This document shows positions 17,001-26,984 of a stretch of 64,000 nt of DNA, piece after piece. The stretch covers positions 7,323,049 through 7,387,048 of the forward strand of contig CM030714.1 in NCBI GenBank assembly GCA_017979445.1, read 5' to 3'. Position 1 is the first letter of the stretch. Each line of letters opens with the position of its first letter. The notes under the pieces are model-generated. The model worked only from the letters and a program-made list of their open reading frames with translations, was not told the origin of the DNA and searched no databases. A program made the position numbers and the translations under genes. This DNA is from Akebia trifoliata (lineage: Eukaryota; Streptophyta; Magnoliopsida; Ranunculales; Lardizabalaceae).

Positions 17001-18865
17001 AAGCTTTTGAGAGATTTAGACGAATTCAGAGTGGAGTTTTTGATCGATAATGAATGTATAGACTCAAGGCTCTATTTTGGGTAGCCCAGATGTTCTGTGT
17101 AACATCAATATGGAGATATCTGATGGAATGATAATGAAGAAACATCTAAATATCATTAAGTAGATTGGAAGTTTTTCTGTTCCCCCATCAAAGGTCATGG
17201 TTTGGGATTTAAAATTTCGAGCTTGAATATACCCTTGCGTGGAAATTTACATTGGAGATTCGGAGTGGAGCCTCTTTTGGGGGAGAATGATTTGCACCCA
17301 AATACAGGAGTATTTGGGTGGGTTACTTGGGTGGAGTATGGTATCTTTTGGTGGAGAGTGATCTGGACCAACTACGAGTTTATTGAGGCGGGTGAGTGAC
17401 GAGGTTAGACCATTGTACTGGTGTGGGTGTACTGAGTGATTCATAATAAGGGGTCAAAACTTCTTGGGTGTAGGTTTGAAAGTAGGCCAAGGTAACAATA
17501 TGCAGTTTTGGGAGGATTGTTGGTGCGGAGACTCTCCACTGGTGTCTAGACTACCTGATATGTATTCTCTCTCTCTGACTAAAAAAGATAGAGAGCTGCT
17601 ATTGGCATCCCAACTTTTACTTATTTCACCGCAATTAAAAAATAAATAAATGAATGGTTGAGAATAAGTAAAAGTTGGGGTGCCATTAGAAGCCCTCTCA
17701 ATTTTTGTTTGTTTGTTAGATTTCTATTTTTAGGTTTTGGATTTTATATGAGCCTAATCCTAATTGTAAACAACTATTGACATTGTTTGAATGAGTGTTA
17801 TAACGTTTTGTAATGTTGAGATAATAACATGAGCCAAACCTTTGGTAGTGTTTGAATAGTGTGTTTTAATATTTAATTGGGGTGTGATAAATAGTTTAAG
17901 AAATTGGGGTGTAAGTAATAAGTAAAAGTTGGAGTGCCAATAGCAGCTCTCAAAAGATACCAGATCAAAATTTTGTGGTGTGATCAAGTGACTTGGGTTC
18001 TTGGGAGTTGGGACCTTAGTCAGATCCTTATATTACATACTTGTTTCTCCTTGATATTCTAGCTTCCCTAATTTGATCTAAGGGGATCAAATTCCCTCTA
18101 ATGTGGGTTTCTTTGTTTGGACCCCCATTTCGGTTTATATCTTGGCAATTGGTCATCCCATTATGTTATTTTGTATATTAATGTATAATTGAATATGTCC
18201 ATGTCTCCACTTTTGTGTGTCACTGCAGATTTACTCCTGATCTGTGCTCTTATACGACAATGCTATCCACTTATGTGAACGCATCTGACATGGATGGTGC
18301 CGAGAGGTTCTTCCGAAGACTGAAACAAGATGGTTTTGAACCTAATATCGTGTCTTACGGAACACTGATCAAAGGATATGCAAAGGAGAATAATCTGGAT
18401 AAGATGATGGAGAAATATGAAGAAATGAGGATCCAAGGCATTAAAGCCAATCAGACAATATTCACCACGATCATGGATGCCCACGGTAAGAACATGGACT
18501 TCGGGAGTGCTGTAATTTGGTTCAAGGAAATGGGTTCCTCTGGGTTCCCTCCTGATCAAAAAGCGAAGAACATTCTGCTTTCGTTGGCGAAAACAAATGA
18601 AGAACAAAAGGAAGCTCATGAACTTGTGGGCATTTCCGATCATAATCTTGATGGAGGAATGGTTAGTGGGTTCTCGAACTACGGTGATGATGATGATGAT
18701 GATGACGATGACGATGACGACGATGATGTTGACGACGATGACAAGGAGGGTGATGTAGAACAGACCTTTGCATCTTTTGATGAAAAAGATGATTCCATGC
18801 CTCTCGACGTCGATCATCCACAGAATCCACAAGGTGTAGAAACTGTGAACTTATACGTTACATGA
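8094..18865 (+). CDS. P-class pentatricopeptide repeat protein, At3g59040-type, seven exons
   Basis: Exons 8094-8143, 9869-10181, 10998-11288, 13343-13591, 15700-15824, 16363-16461 and 18229-18865 join in frame to 587 aa. All introns are GT-AG. About ten 35-residue PPR motifs run from residue ~137 (MDFMMLITAYGKQGDFNRAE) to ~480, each with the helix-turn-helix signature and no E or DYW extension, so this is P-class. The conserved GMLAPRKFMQ start, WDFNEMDF, FETNYKEVSNIYDQ and the overall motif order match Arabidopsis At3g59040. P-class PPR proteins bind organellar RNA. The N-terminus (METIQPHSLLSFSSNL) is Ser-rich and could be an organelle targeting peptide (inference). The C-terminus is acidic with 14 consecutive Asp (DNA about 18685-18726), then V and 4 more Asp. 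Introns of 0.5-2.1 kb carry transposon relics. The exon 1 start is the least certain part. Confidence 0.9.
8237..8793 (+). repeat. Tandem duplication, about 278-bp period, in PPR intron 1
   Basis: Copy 1 (8237-8514) and copy 2 (8515-8793) share blocks such as 'ctgaagttatagtg', 'tttcatgtctg', 'gaaggtgggttctgatcat' and 'ccatttctgcccattttt', in the same order. Both are T-rich like typical plant intron sequence. The duplication adds length without changing splice sites. Confidence 0.75.
9022..9225. repeat. hAT-type MITE with 8-bp target-site duplication
   Basis: Terminal inverted repeats CGGTGTTGTTAAAT at the left and ATTTAACAACATTG at the right are flanked by perfect 8-bp direct repeats GACATACA at 9014-9021 and 9226-9233. 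Eight-base duplications are the hAT hallmark. The 204-bp interior is full of GCATATGC palindromes and has no coding capacity. It sits in PPR intron 1. Confidence 0.85.
9397..9475 (+). repeat. tRNA-like SINE head in PPR intron 1
   Basis: Box A-like TAGCTTAGTTGG and box B-like GGTTCAATTCC lie at the expected spacing, with a 7-bp anticodon-like stem (tctatgg / ccataga) between them. The acceptor stem does not pair, so this is not a working tRNA gene. The 3' extent of the element is not clear. Confidence 0.55.
10236..10358. repeat. MITE, family A, 123 bp, PPR intron 2
   Basis: Arms 'ctgctattgccacaccaac' and 'ttggtgtgacaatag' are inverted complements, extending inward through 'ttttgctaa' and 'ttagcaaaa'. 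Flanks are near-identical 8-mers aaaagaca (10228-10235) and aaaaaaca (10359-10366), consistent with an 8-bp target duplication. Same family as 17591-17951. Confidence 0.75.
11508..11685. repeat. Decayed MITE, family B (CATGGTTTAAAAT type), PPR intron 3
   Basis: The left end 'catggttcaaagttt' and right end 'gattttaaaccttg' resemble the inverted ends of the better preserved element at 59932-60093, and the interior shares 'aaacattgaatgtttcgg'-like text. Target duplication is not readable. Confidence 0.4.
12115..12490 (+). repeat. LINE ORF2 3'-end fragment, PPR intron 3
   Basis: Translation gives the phrases KKHHLNKLSITEMRMLRW and RKDKIRNKHIGENVLVSPI, which correspond to the C-terminal end of plant non-LTR retrotransposon pol proteins. 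Stops and a frame change follow within about 100 bp, so it is a dead fragment. Confidence 0.7.
12603..12715 (+). repeat. Short tandem duplication in PPR intron 3
   Basis: The block 'tttgttcagaaaattgacaa' followed by 'gttt' occurs twice, about 64 bp apart, with partly similar intervening sequence. Confidence 0.5.
12895..12965 (-). repeat. tRNA-like SINE head, minus strand, PPR intron 3
   Basis: On the minus strand, box A-like text 'ttgctatgttggttacagcg' and box B-like 'gagttcaagacc' appear about 40 bp apart, as in tRNA-derived SINEs. No body or tail could be delimited. Confidence 0.45.
14140..14218 (+). repeat. Tandem duplication, about 47 bp, PPR intron 4
   Basis: 'tattggtagtctgg' followed by 'gtgttgatgtctagaat' occurs twice in immediate succession. 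Confidence 0.65.
14230..14620. repeat. Foldback MITE relic, family C (GGTGAGGATGATCTC type), PPR intron 4
   Basis: Repeated inverted words 'ggggctaatttttggtgag' and 'cctcaccaaaaatcagcc' match the intact foldback element at 23107-23487. Three or four arms are present in alternating orientation, suggesting internal rearrangement or nested copies. Confidence 0.6.
16890..17590 (+). repeat. LINE reverse-transcriptase fragments, PPR intron 6
   Basis: 16894-17000 translates to KPISSVATYKIIAKMLTLRI and onward, the conserved LINE RT block; 17045-17075 gives an ANECIDSR-like phrase; 17470-17570 gives VGQGNNMQFWEDCWCGDSPL, the late ORF2 motif. The parts are shortened against each other and hold stops, so this is an internally deleted L1-type relic. 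It is interrupted on its right side by a family A MITE, and residual LINE-like text may continue at 17960-18060. Confidence 0.75.
17591..17951. repeat. MITE, family A, with 8-bp target-site duplication, nested in a LINE
   Basis: Left end GAGAGCTGCTATTGGCA and right end TGCCAATAGCAGCTCTC are perfect inverted repeats. Flanking 8-mers AAAAGATA at 17583-17590 and 17952-17959 are identical. A third, inverted copy of the end lies inside at about 17664-17699, so the left 110 bp alone can fold back. 361 bp, no coding capacity, in PPR intron 6. Confidence 0.85.
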
Positions 18866-20270
18866 TTTTGCAGTTTTATATTATAAACATAAAAAAGAAA
18901 AAAAAAATATTTGTATTTTTCATATCAAAGAGAATGACTTGGAGAAAGTCATTTTCTGAGGAAGTTTTTTGGTTTAACCCATGAATTTTTACCTTAGAAG
19001 TTGAGGTGTACACTTCATTTTTTTTCTGATTCGACTCGCATGAGTTGGAATGAATTTGGGAGGTGATTGAGCGAGTTTGTCAATGTGAATAGATCCTCTC
19101 ATTGACTTGTACGGATACCAACTTGGCTGAGTCTAATTTGGATCAATGTATTTTTATTTTATTTTTATGTATATAAATGATTTTTGAGATTTTAATTGCT
19201 GTAATTAACATAAAAAAATGAGGTATTCTGATTGTAGCATTTATTAATCTTGATTATAACAAACATATAGTCATTATTTTTGAAATACCTATAGGAATGC
19301 CAACATCCAAGATCTCATGGGGACGTAAATAAGCTCGTCAACCTTGAAAAATGTAAAGATGTCAGTATTACCTTGCAATGATATTTTGGTAAATAATTTA
19401 CATTGCATGATATGCTTATCTTTTTTTTTTTTTTTTACTAAAAGACAAAACAATATAATGTTTTTTTTTCCAAAATAAAAAAGAAGAAAAATCCAAGATT
19501 TTTAAATTTGCTAAGCATAACGTCTAAAATGTACTAATATTATGTTGAATATTATTATAGTTTTGAAAGGTGGAATAATTAGAATTTACTATCTAAGATC
19601 CTTGTAGTTACTTTATGTTTGTCTTTTTTTCATCGAATTTGGGTCGGTGTTTAGTGTATCATACTACATCGAATTTTAGAGAGCCTACATGTCACCAGTG
19701 GGGCTAGCTATCTCTAGACAAGAATACGAGATTGAGCACAAGAATTATGATACTCACAATCTCATCGATTTCTAAAAACACATTGTAGGAGAGGCAACGC
19801 AAATACTAAGAAGTTTATGTGTGTCAAGTGAACAAGCAACGATGCTCTAAGATCAGCTAGTGCTCTCAATACTTGTTCCTCTAAGCAATGTCAAGTTGTT
19901 TCCTTTTCTCCTCTCTTTTTAGTCGCGCTCAATTTCATTGACCCTTATTGTCCTGAGTCCTTGTGAACCCGTCATCTTCTCTTTCAGACCCTTTAACTTG
20001 GTTTAGCTGATGATTTTCAATTGTTGTCAAGGGCCGTAGTTTGTGTAGTCTCTCAAGTAGTGCTCTACTTCTTCACAATGTAGTTTCATTGTGCCTTACT
20101 CCATTTCAGTCAAGCTAGCATCTTGCTTTCCTCTACGGCAAGTGTACTTCATGTAGTGTAATCAGTGTAGGTCCTTCCCAAGGCTCTCTATAGTTTTTCC
20201 CTTTCATTTTCTCCTCTTGTTGGCCCACTTATTGATAGTTCTATTCCGAACCGCTTGTAACTTCTAAGGC
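18866..20270. other. PPR 3' region and intergenic DNA
   Basis: T-rich 3' flanking sequence of the PPR gene runs into AT-rich DNA. From about 19650 the text resembles decayed retroelement leading into the Ty3/gypsy RT relic, but no domain is readable before 20280. Confidence 0.4.
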
Positions 20271-20279
20271 ACCATTCTG

Positions 20280-20575
20280 TACTCCAGATGAAATTTCGTA
20301 TCGTTGGAGCAATGATCACAATCTTTCATGATATGATCCATGATTGCATGGAGGTGTATGTTGACAACATCCTTGTGAAATCAAAGGCACGGGAAGTTGA
20401 GGGTGATGCCTTAAAAATGGTTATAGAAAGATCCAAGACAGCTTAAGATGAACACAAAGAAGTGTGTGTTCAGTGTTTCGTCAGGAGAGCGACTAAGTTT
20501 CATGGTTAGTAAGAGAGGAATCAAGATTGATCCCCTTAACATTAGAGTAATCATCGCCTCTGAATAACTTGTAAG
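20280..20575 (+). repeat. Ty3/gypsy reverse-transcriptase fragment
   Basis: The frame gives MITIFHDMIHDCMEVYVDN followed by ILVKSK, the RT catalytic region, where the usual YVDD is YVDN. After a frame change it continues with KMNTKKCVFSVSSGE and MVSKRGIKIDP. This is a broken pol relic of an LTR retrotransposon; LTRs were not found near it. Confidence 0.8.
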
Positions 20576-20669
20576 AATTAAAAGGATGATTATAATTCAG
20601 GAGTTTTAGCAAGTCGCTGCTGGAGAAGACTTGGTTAGTATTGGTATGGACAACTTAAAAAAGAAAAGC

Positions 20670-21078
20670 CTAAGACATGATTTTATCGCTCGTCCCATCA
20701 GGTTTGACATAAAAAATGGAATTTAGCGAACTAAATTCAAGATTTAGTGAACTGAAATTCTTAATAAACTTTGAATTATTATTAATAATTGAAGGTGTAA
20801 GTTTCTCTCTTTTTTTGAGTACTGGTTTTATTACTGAACTTTCAGTTGTTGTTTTTCTTTTGCTACCCCTTTTGATTCCTCTTTCTTCTTCCACCATTTC
20901 TTCTCTAGCATTCGCCTCTTCTTCAATGTTTTTTTTTTTTATAAATTCGTCAATCTGGTCAATGTGTATTGTAGTTTCTCTTGTTCTCCCAACAATTGCT
21001 ACATCAAAACCCCTCCCTTGTAGATGTTCTAGTGATGTATATTTCCCTTCTTCAAACCAACTTGACCATACTCCATGA
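20670..21078 (-). other. Unrecognised open frame, minus strand
   Basis: The minus strand is open across about 135 codons and encodes a charged protein with Lys/Glu-rich parts (EEEANAREEMVEEERG, KRGSKRK). It crosses a poly-A run and has no clear start, TATA box or family resemblance. It lies just beyond the gypsy RT relic and may be a piece of a transposon protein. I would not call it a gene without expression data. Confidence 0.2.
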
Positions 21079-21544
21079 TTCCTCTTAGTCCCTTGTAATT
21101 TTTGGGACAGTTGTGTAATAGTTGGGCATCTTTCATCTATGCACGATCTTTGTCATGTTTTGATCTAAAACTGTAAAATTATGAAAAATTGTTAGAAAAT
21201 GTGAGAATCCTAAAATAAAAGTCAACGTTTGGAACTGTTTTCAGTTTGACCAATGTTGGACTTTTGAAGTTTTAAAGGTTGATAGCTATTTCTTTTAAGT
21301 TAAATAAATGATGATTTTTAAAGTTGAAAATTTTGGCAAAAATTGGTTGCTTGGGAAAACCTTTGAACCATTGCCTTTTGTTCTAAAGGTTTAGGCTCCA
21401 TTTTTTGTTTTTTGTTTTTGGAAAGGTGCCTTAGCACCAATTCACATCTATTTAAGTAGGTCCATTTCTCAAAATTCATTTGGCAACCATTTTCTTTGTC
21501 TCCCCACAATTATATTGTGAATCAAAGTTATTTATTGATATTCA

Positions 21545-21620
21545 CCGAGGGTTAGTTGAGATGGTAAGGAGTGACTGGGTTTGCTCCCCAAGTTGTGACT
21601 TCGAGTCTCTACATGCCCTT
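21545..21620 (+). repeat. tRNA-like SINE head
   Basis: Box A-like 'ggttagttgagatggtaagg' and box B-like 'gacttcgagtct' occur at tRNA spacing. The following 'ctacatgcccttcc' is SINE-body-like. The boundaries are not defined. Confidence 0.45.
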
Positions 21621-22248
21621 CCATAGAAATGTGGCTACTTAAATGTCGTAACACATGACATGGTGCAGGGGGAGCCGGGATTTTCTTGTAATGGGGGCAA
21701 ACTATAGTTAGTGGTACACTTGAAGAGCTTGAAGCGTTTTATAGAGAAGTTCAAAGGTTTTCTGTTAGAAGTTGAAGAAAATGATATTTAGGGCATTTCC
21801 AATTAGAAGTTGAACATGTTGGAAATCCAATACAAAAGCATCTCCAAAGTAACATTTTCATCCTCTACTACATATCGAACATGACAATGGTTAAATTACA
21901 TATTAGACTTGAAATTTTGTAGAAATCGATCGTGAGTGTGCTTCTTCTCTTAAATAAGATACAACTCAACTAATAAGAACATTTCGGAAGTACTCCAATA
22001 GTGTCTTTATTCGGCTAGAACAACTCGACACATTATGGAGGGGTCTTGCTATTTTTGCATGAGGACTTATGTTTGCAACTAGTGCACGTAGTCTTGACTT
22101 GACTAAGCCTCCTTTCTATTACATTCCCTACATACAAAAAATTGTATCCCAAACCTGTCTACATAAAACAAGACATGATAGAAATTATTTGCATGGATGT
22201 CATATCGATCTTTTCAGTAGTGCATCCTAAGAACATTTGCATTTGTGA

Positions 22249-22550
22249 TTACATAGATCGAAGAAACACATAGACGAAGACGATGATCAGAACAACCATG
22301 ACGTAGATGTACACAAAGATGATGCAAGAGATGTTTTGGTAGTCTCCAAGGGTCCATCCTCAACATCTTCTTCAACTATTGTTTCCAAGGTTGCGTAGAC
22401 ACGGGGCCTAGCGATGCAAACAATAGGAGGCGGCACCACCGCCGAGAATGGGGCCTTGGGTAGGACATCGGAGAACTGGGCTTTACGTCTCAGGACAAAC
22501 GGCGAGATGGCCGCCTGAAATGCCATCGGAGATAACTGCATTCCGGCCAT
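22249..22550 (-). pseudogene. Small plastid-targeted single-helix membrane protein gene, apparently frameshifted
   Basis: On the minus strand an ATG at 22550 opens MAGMQLSPMAFQAAISPFVL and a transit-peptide-like stretch rich in Ala, Ser, Pro and Arg, then an acidic segment (ETIVEEDVEDGP). Unchanged, the frame continues to a stop at 22287 (87 aa). In the next frame, directly after the acidic part, lies a strongly hydrophobic helix (CIIFVYIYVMVVLIIVFVYV) ending FLRSM and a stop at 22249. The two halves fit a 100-aa protein if one base is missing near 22345-22355 (a GGG run on the + strand). A TATA box (TATATAAAT on the minus strand, 22642-22650) lies 92 bp upstream. I do not recognise the family. 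It is either a recent pseudogene, a sequencing error in a real gene, or chance. Confidence 0.5.
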
Positions 22551-22641
22551 ATTTTCAAGTGGGTTGGACTTGTACTTAGGACTCAACTAATTCTTTTGTC
22601 AATGAAAGAAAGGAATTGCATTAGACCTTGTACTCACTTTG

Positions 22642-22650
22642 ATTTATATA
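22642..22650 (-). promoter_or_regulatory. TATA box upstream of the small minus-strand gene
   Basis: TATATAAAT on the minus strand stands 92 bp before the ATG at 22550, a normal distance for a plant gene with a ~60-nt leader. Confidence 0.5.
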
Positions 22651-23106
22651 GAAGTGGCATCATGAGAAATAACCTCATAATTTTAGGTAATTACAATGTT
22701 GCCATTTCTTCCACCCATTTAATTAAATTTAACAATAATTTATAAAGGAATATAGAGGGTCACTAACTAATCTTATTTTTTATCTGCAATCCTACTTGTG
22801 GGGATGGTCAATTAAAAAACCCCATTTATATACAATATAAATATTTAAAATTAGTTATATTTATTTGAAAAAAAAATAACCATAATAAATCGGCTTTGCA
22901 AAATTTTCAAAACTTCGATGAGATTTTAAAATTCATGTTGGAGATGATTTATATCTCAATTATGATTCATATTAGACACTTTTGTTATGATACCTTTGAG
23001 ATTTAGACAGAAAATTTTTTAAATCATAATAAATTTAATTATTATTATTATTATTATTTTTAAATACAAATGAAATGATTAATGAATCAAGAACCAATTA
23101 ACAAAT

Positions 23107-23487
23107 GGGTCCCGTTCGCCACCCTTAGTTTTACCACACACTTTAACAAACGCGTTTTGTCTTACATGGGTTAGAAGTTTCGGAATGAGCTGATTTTTGG
23201 TGAGGATGATCTCTATGGTGAGGAGATCATCCTCACCAAAAATCAGCTCATTCCAAAACTTCTAACCCCATCAAAATTGATTTACAAAAAATGGACGGTC
23301 CACGATTTTTCAACGTGTAAACATGGGGCTAAACATTTCGGAATGGGCTGATTTTTGGGGAGGATGATCTTCTAATCATAGAGATCATCCTCACCAAAAA
23401 TCAGCTCATTCCAAAACTTCTAACCCATGTAGGACAAAAAACGTTTGTTAAAGTATGTGGTAAAACTTAGGGTGCTGAACATTTCCC
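23107..23487. mobile_element. Mutator-like foldback MITE with 9-bp target-site duplication (family C)
   Basis: The left end reads GGGTCCCGTTCGCCACCCTTA and the right end, on the complement, GGGAAATGTTCAGCACCCTAA; the arms stay complementary for about 100 bp. Direct repeats TTAACAAAT stand at 23098-23106 and 23488-23496. A 9-bp duplication plus GG-starting termini points to Mutator-like origin. The interior holds two further hairpins built on 'gctgatttttggtgagg' and its complement. No coding capacity. Confidence 0.85.
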
Positions 23488-23884
23488 TTAACAAATATCC
23501 CACAAACACAAAAAGTCACTAGTTAAAAGGGGAGGTTGGTTTGGTAATTCATGTCCCATTGAAAGGGTATTTTCGACAATGTGATGGAAAACAGGTGTAC
23601 GATGCAGATTGCCTGCTGTACTGCTTTATGAATTAAATGCGTTGTTTGGAGTTATTGGTTGGTTGGGTCGTCTTCAGTTGGGACTTAAGACGGTCCTCAA
23701 GAGTAAAGTCAGATTAGTTAAATGGACTCTTCTTCAAACTTTCAACCATGGATCACAATGTCCCCGTTGTACCTTTTAACCAATCTGTAATGTGGGCCAC
23801 CCATGGCCCATCATGAAAGACCCAAAACTTATCACATTATACTCTACAAATGTTATTTTTAAATTTTATTTTATTTCATGAACA

Positions 23885-23960
23885 AGCTAAAGTTGAACCC
23901 ATGACCTTAAAATTTCCTTTGCAATGTGTCAAATCAACTGAGCTATGCGTCTAAGCCCTA
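23885..23960 (-). repeat. tRNA-like SINE head, minus strand
   Basis: On the minus strand 'catagctcagttgatttgac' (box A) and 'gggttcaacttt' (box B) occur at tRNA spacing. No tail or duplication was identified. Confidence 0.45.
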
Positions 23961-24604
23961 ATATTTGTGTATTTTTGATAAGCAATGTAACTAATTGGAT
24001 AGCTTGGTAGGGTTGTCAATGAATAGGTTTAGTTCAGTTCGGTTCGGCTCAGATCGAGTTTGGATGAGTCCTAACGTAGTCCTAAAGATGCGGACTGTAT
24101 CTTAGACCAGTCTTAACCCTTATCATGCTTAAATCGGCTAAGCCTAAGTCTGATCCAAAAGGATTGAAGTTAATTTTTGGATTTTATAAAAATATAAATT
24201 CCTGCACCTTTTAAAGTCATTAATTCATAACCATTCCATATACTTTTTTTATCTTATAAAAATAGGGATCTAATCTCCATCTTAATTGAACAACGATTAG
24301 AGATGAAATTAACTTTTTATTTTATGATAAATTTTTGTTTATATTTTTATTATAAAATTATACATCTAAATATATATATATAATATACTCCAATTGAATG
24401 GATTAGAAAATTTTGAACTCGATCCTACCTTTGTGGGTTCCGGATTAAAGTTGAGTCAGCTTAGCAAGCCAACAAGCCAAATGGAAGGTAATATTTGAGA
24501 ATTTTTGGCATACAAATTTTTCGGATTATTCTCTAGACTTAATATTTCTATTTAAAACTTTAGAGGCTTTGTGGTAGGTTCCATACTCGTGTCTTATGAC
24601 ACCA

Positions 24605-24850
24605 AAAATAATAGAGTCGTGTTGGAGTGACATTGAAATTGACATCGTTTCACACATTGGTGTGCACAGAAGAACCATAGATGCTTTTCACTTGCATCTA
24701 GATGAAAAGCATATATGGTTATGTACACATCCACGTCAGCAATGTGTGAAATGATGTCAATAGTCAGAGAGACATGTATTATTAGTGATCTCGAGGTGTT
24801 TGTGATTGATGGAATTCACTCTACGTCACGAATGATTAGTGGTGCAACTT
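24605..24850. repeat. MITE, family D (GAGTGAC type)
   Basis: The left end 'agagtcgtgttggagtgac' matches the ends of the elements at 37050-37225 and 61787-61966. The middle forms a long hairpin: 'gatgcttttcac' and 'catcgtttcacacattg' pair with 'gaaaagcat' and 'caatgtgtgaaatgatg'. The right end is diverged. Confidence 0.5.
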
Positions 24851-25383
24851 GTGAGAAAAAGAACCATAGAAACAAAAAAATCAAATTACGACAAAATGAA
24901 TCTTTTTAAGTGCCATGGATAAGAGGCAAAAGATGAAGAAGACAAGGTGATGGGGCCTTTTATGTACAAGTCGTGTGGTAGCCATAAGAGTCTTAATTAA
25001 GTCATGTTCATGCTTTTGGATAACTGCATCACTATTGTGTGATGATGGAACCATGATCTCATCCTTACCTCTTGAGTTTATGGTTCCTATGGTTTGATGA
25101 AACATTTTTTTGGATCCAACTATTTCCTCAGTTCCAAAATAATTATTTTAGAGGCAACTAATCTCATTTTTTATACTGATTATAGTCATAACCAATTCAT
25201 TTTCCTGATTTTTTATGGGGAGAGTTTCAGTTTTTTGTTGAGGGGAAGTGAGATCGAGGGATTGTAACCCTAATCTTCTTTGTTTTTTATTTGCACTCTT
25301 TTGATTGTTATTGTTGTTTCTCGTGGTACATTTTTTCTACATGTCACATTTAAATTTGCGTATCTCATCTTGTCTAGGAATCA

Positions 25384-26523
25384 GAGGCGGATTTATAGTA
25401 GGGGCAATGGGGGTACTTGCCCCCACCCCGCGAGATTTATTAGAACTCAGTCTTCTTCTTGTTCTTTTTTTTTTTTTTTTTTAAATAATATTTAAGATAC
25501 AACCTGTGTTTTCTAACCAATGGCTTGCCCATTTTGAGCTTATTAGCCCTCTCACTTTTTTAATGAAAATTTGAGACACTACTTGAAATGGATGACATGT
25601 CCCCTCAATTTTTAATGGATATTTGAGAACCCAAATGTTTTCAAAATGATGACATGCCCCTCCTCTCCCCCCCCCCCCCCCCCACAATATATTTTTTTAT
25701 TTAGACACCCCTTTGCATTTGGGTGAATATTTAATATGCCCCTATATTTTCAAAGTATAGACAAGCCTCATTGACTTTGTTCTTCTTTTCTAACTAACAA
25801 AAAATAACCTAAATACCCTCATCTTAAATTTGTAAATAAAAATTCTTCATTTTTCATCGTAAAATCAGTTATCTTCAAGCTTTTCAACTTTTATATATAT
25901 AAATTTTTTTTAAACATTAATCTATTTAACCTCATCTTAATCCATCGTTTTGAACCTCGTCATAATCTCTTTAAAGAAATCCTAGAATTTTCTTTCAAAA
26001 AATCTCATTTTTTACTTTAAAACTTCTATATTGTTCTTTAGGTTTGAAGGTTAAAGTAGATTACTCATCTCATTCAAAGTTAGGGTAAAAAAAAAAAAAA
26101 ATACTAGCCTTGATCCTTTTATAGAAAATCCTATAATTTTTGTTTTTTGAAAAATCCTAAAATTTTCTTTCAAAAAATCTCATCTTCTACTTCAAAATAT
26201 CATACATTGTTCTTTAGGTTTGAATGAGAAGGCAAGGTTATTGAGGTCACTTTGCGTTAATAAATTAGAAAAGACCAAGGTCACGGAGACATATAGGCGT
26301 TCTGGTTAATATTTGAGATCCCTCCTATGTATGATTTTAAATGGATGACATTGCCTCATGACTTAGGTCTTCTCTTATAGACTAATGAGCAATGAATTAC
26401 ATGCCCTTTCTTTCAACAACCAAAAAACCTCTTTTCTCCTCAAAACCACTCATCTTCAAGTTCTTCAATCCTATCGGTCAACTATATTTTACCCCCTACA
26501 AGAAAATCATGGCTCCGCCCCTA
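25384..26523. repeat. Non-coding element with GGGGCGGAGCCA-type inverted ends
   Basis: It starts 'agaggcggatttatagtagg' and ends 'catggctccgcccctac', imperfect inverted repeats of the GGGGCGGAGCCA kind seen at many plant foldback or hAT-like elements. Flanks ctaggaatc and caaggaacc match at 7 of 9 positions. The interior is a series of degenerate repeats about attacking words 'acatgcccct' and 'tttgagaac', plus a C-run at about 25667-25682. No coding capacity was seen. Confidence 0.45.
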
Positions 26524-26784
26524 CAAGGAACCCATATAAATCAAGTTAACTCATCTAAGTCATCTCATCTCAGACAAATCAAATCCCTTAAATTTTCTTT
26601 CAAATTTTATAAATATATATTCATATTTAATAATTATTAATTTATTATTATAAAGCGGATTAATATTTTTTATCACAAAATCTTACTTTTGATAAATCAT
26701 GAAATCTTCTATGATCATCCAATTAATAATTAATATTGAAATTCTTACTCAAATGAACATATATATATGTAACTAACAAGTGTT

Positions 26785-26860
26785 GGGCATAGTGGCTAAA
26801 GTCTCCTTTCAAAAGAGGGAGAACTTGAGTTCAAGCATTCTCGTTGGCCACCTGCATAGA
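26785..26860 (+). repeat. tRNA-like SINE head
   Basis: Box A-like 'tgggcatagtggctaaag' and box B-like 'gagttcaagcattc' occur at tRNA spacing, followed by 'tcgttggccacctgcatag'. The element body is not delimited. Confidence 0.5.
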
Positions 26861-26984
26861 TTTGTCCCGACTTACATGGTATGTGTGGTTTGTGGGGTAT
26901 TGCATGGACATGATGGATTTGAGTAAGATATTGTGCTCTAAAAGGCTTACGGCCGTGCCCATACTAGTCAGTCCTACAAGTTTA

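Noticed and set aside
18263..18832. 189-aa open frame on the minus strand
   Set aside because: It is the antisense shadow of PPR exon 7; its Ile/Val run is simply the complement of the Asp repeat.
20716..21078. 120-aa + strand open frame rich in Leu, Ser and Phe
   Set aside because: Antisense of a Lys/Glu-rich frame on the other strand; no family resemblance, and likely a compositional artefact.
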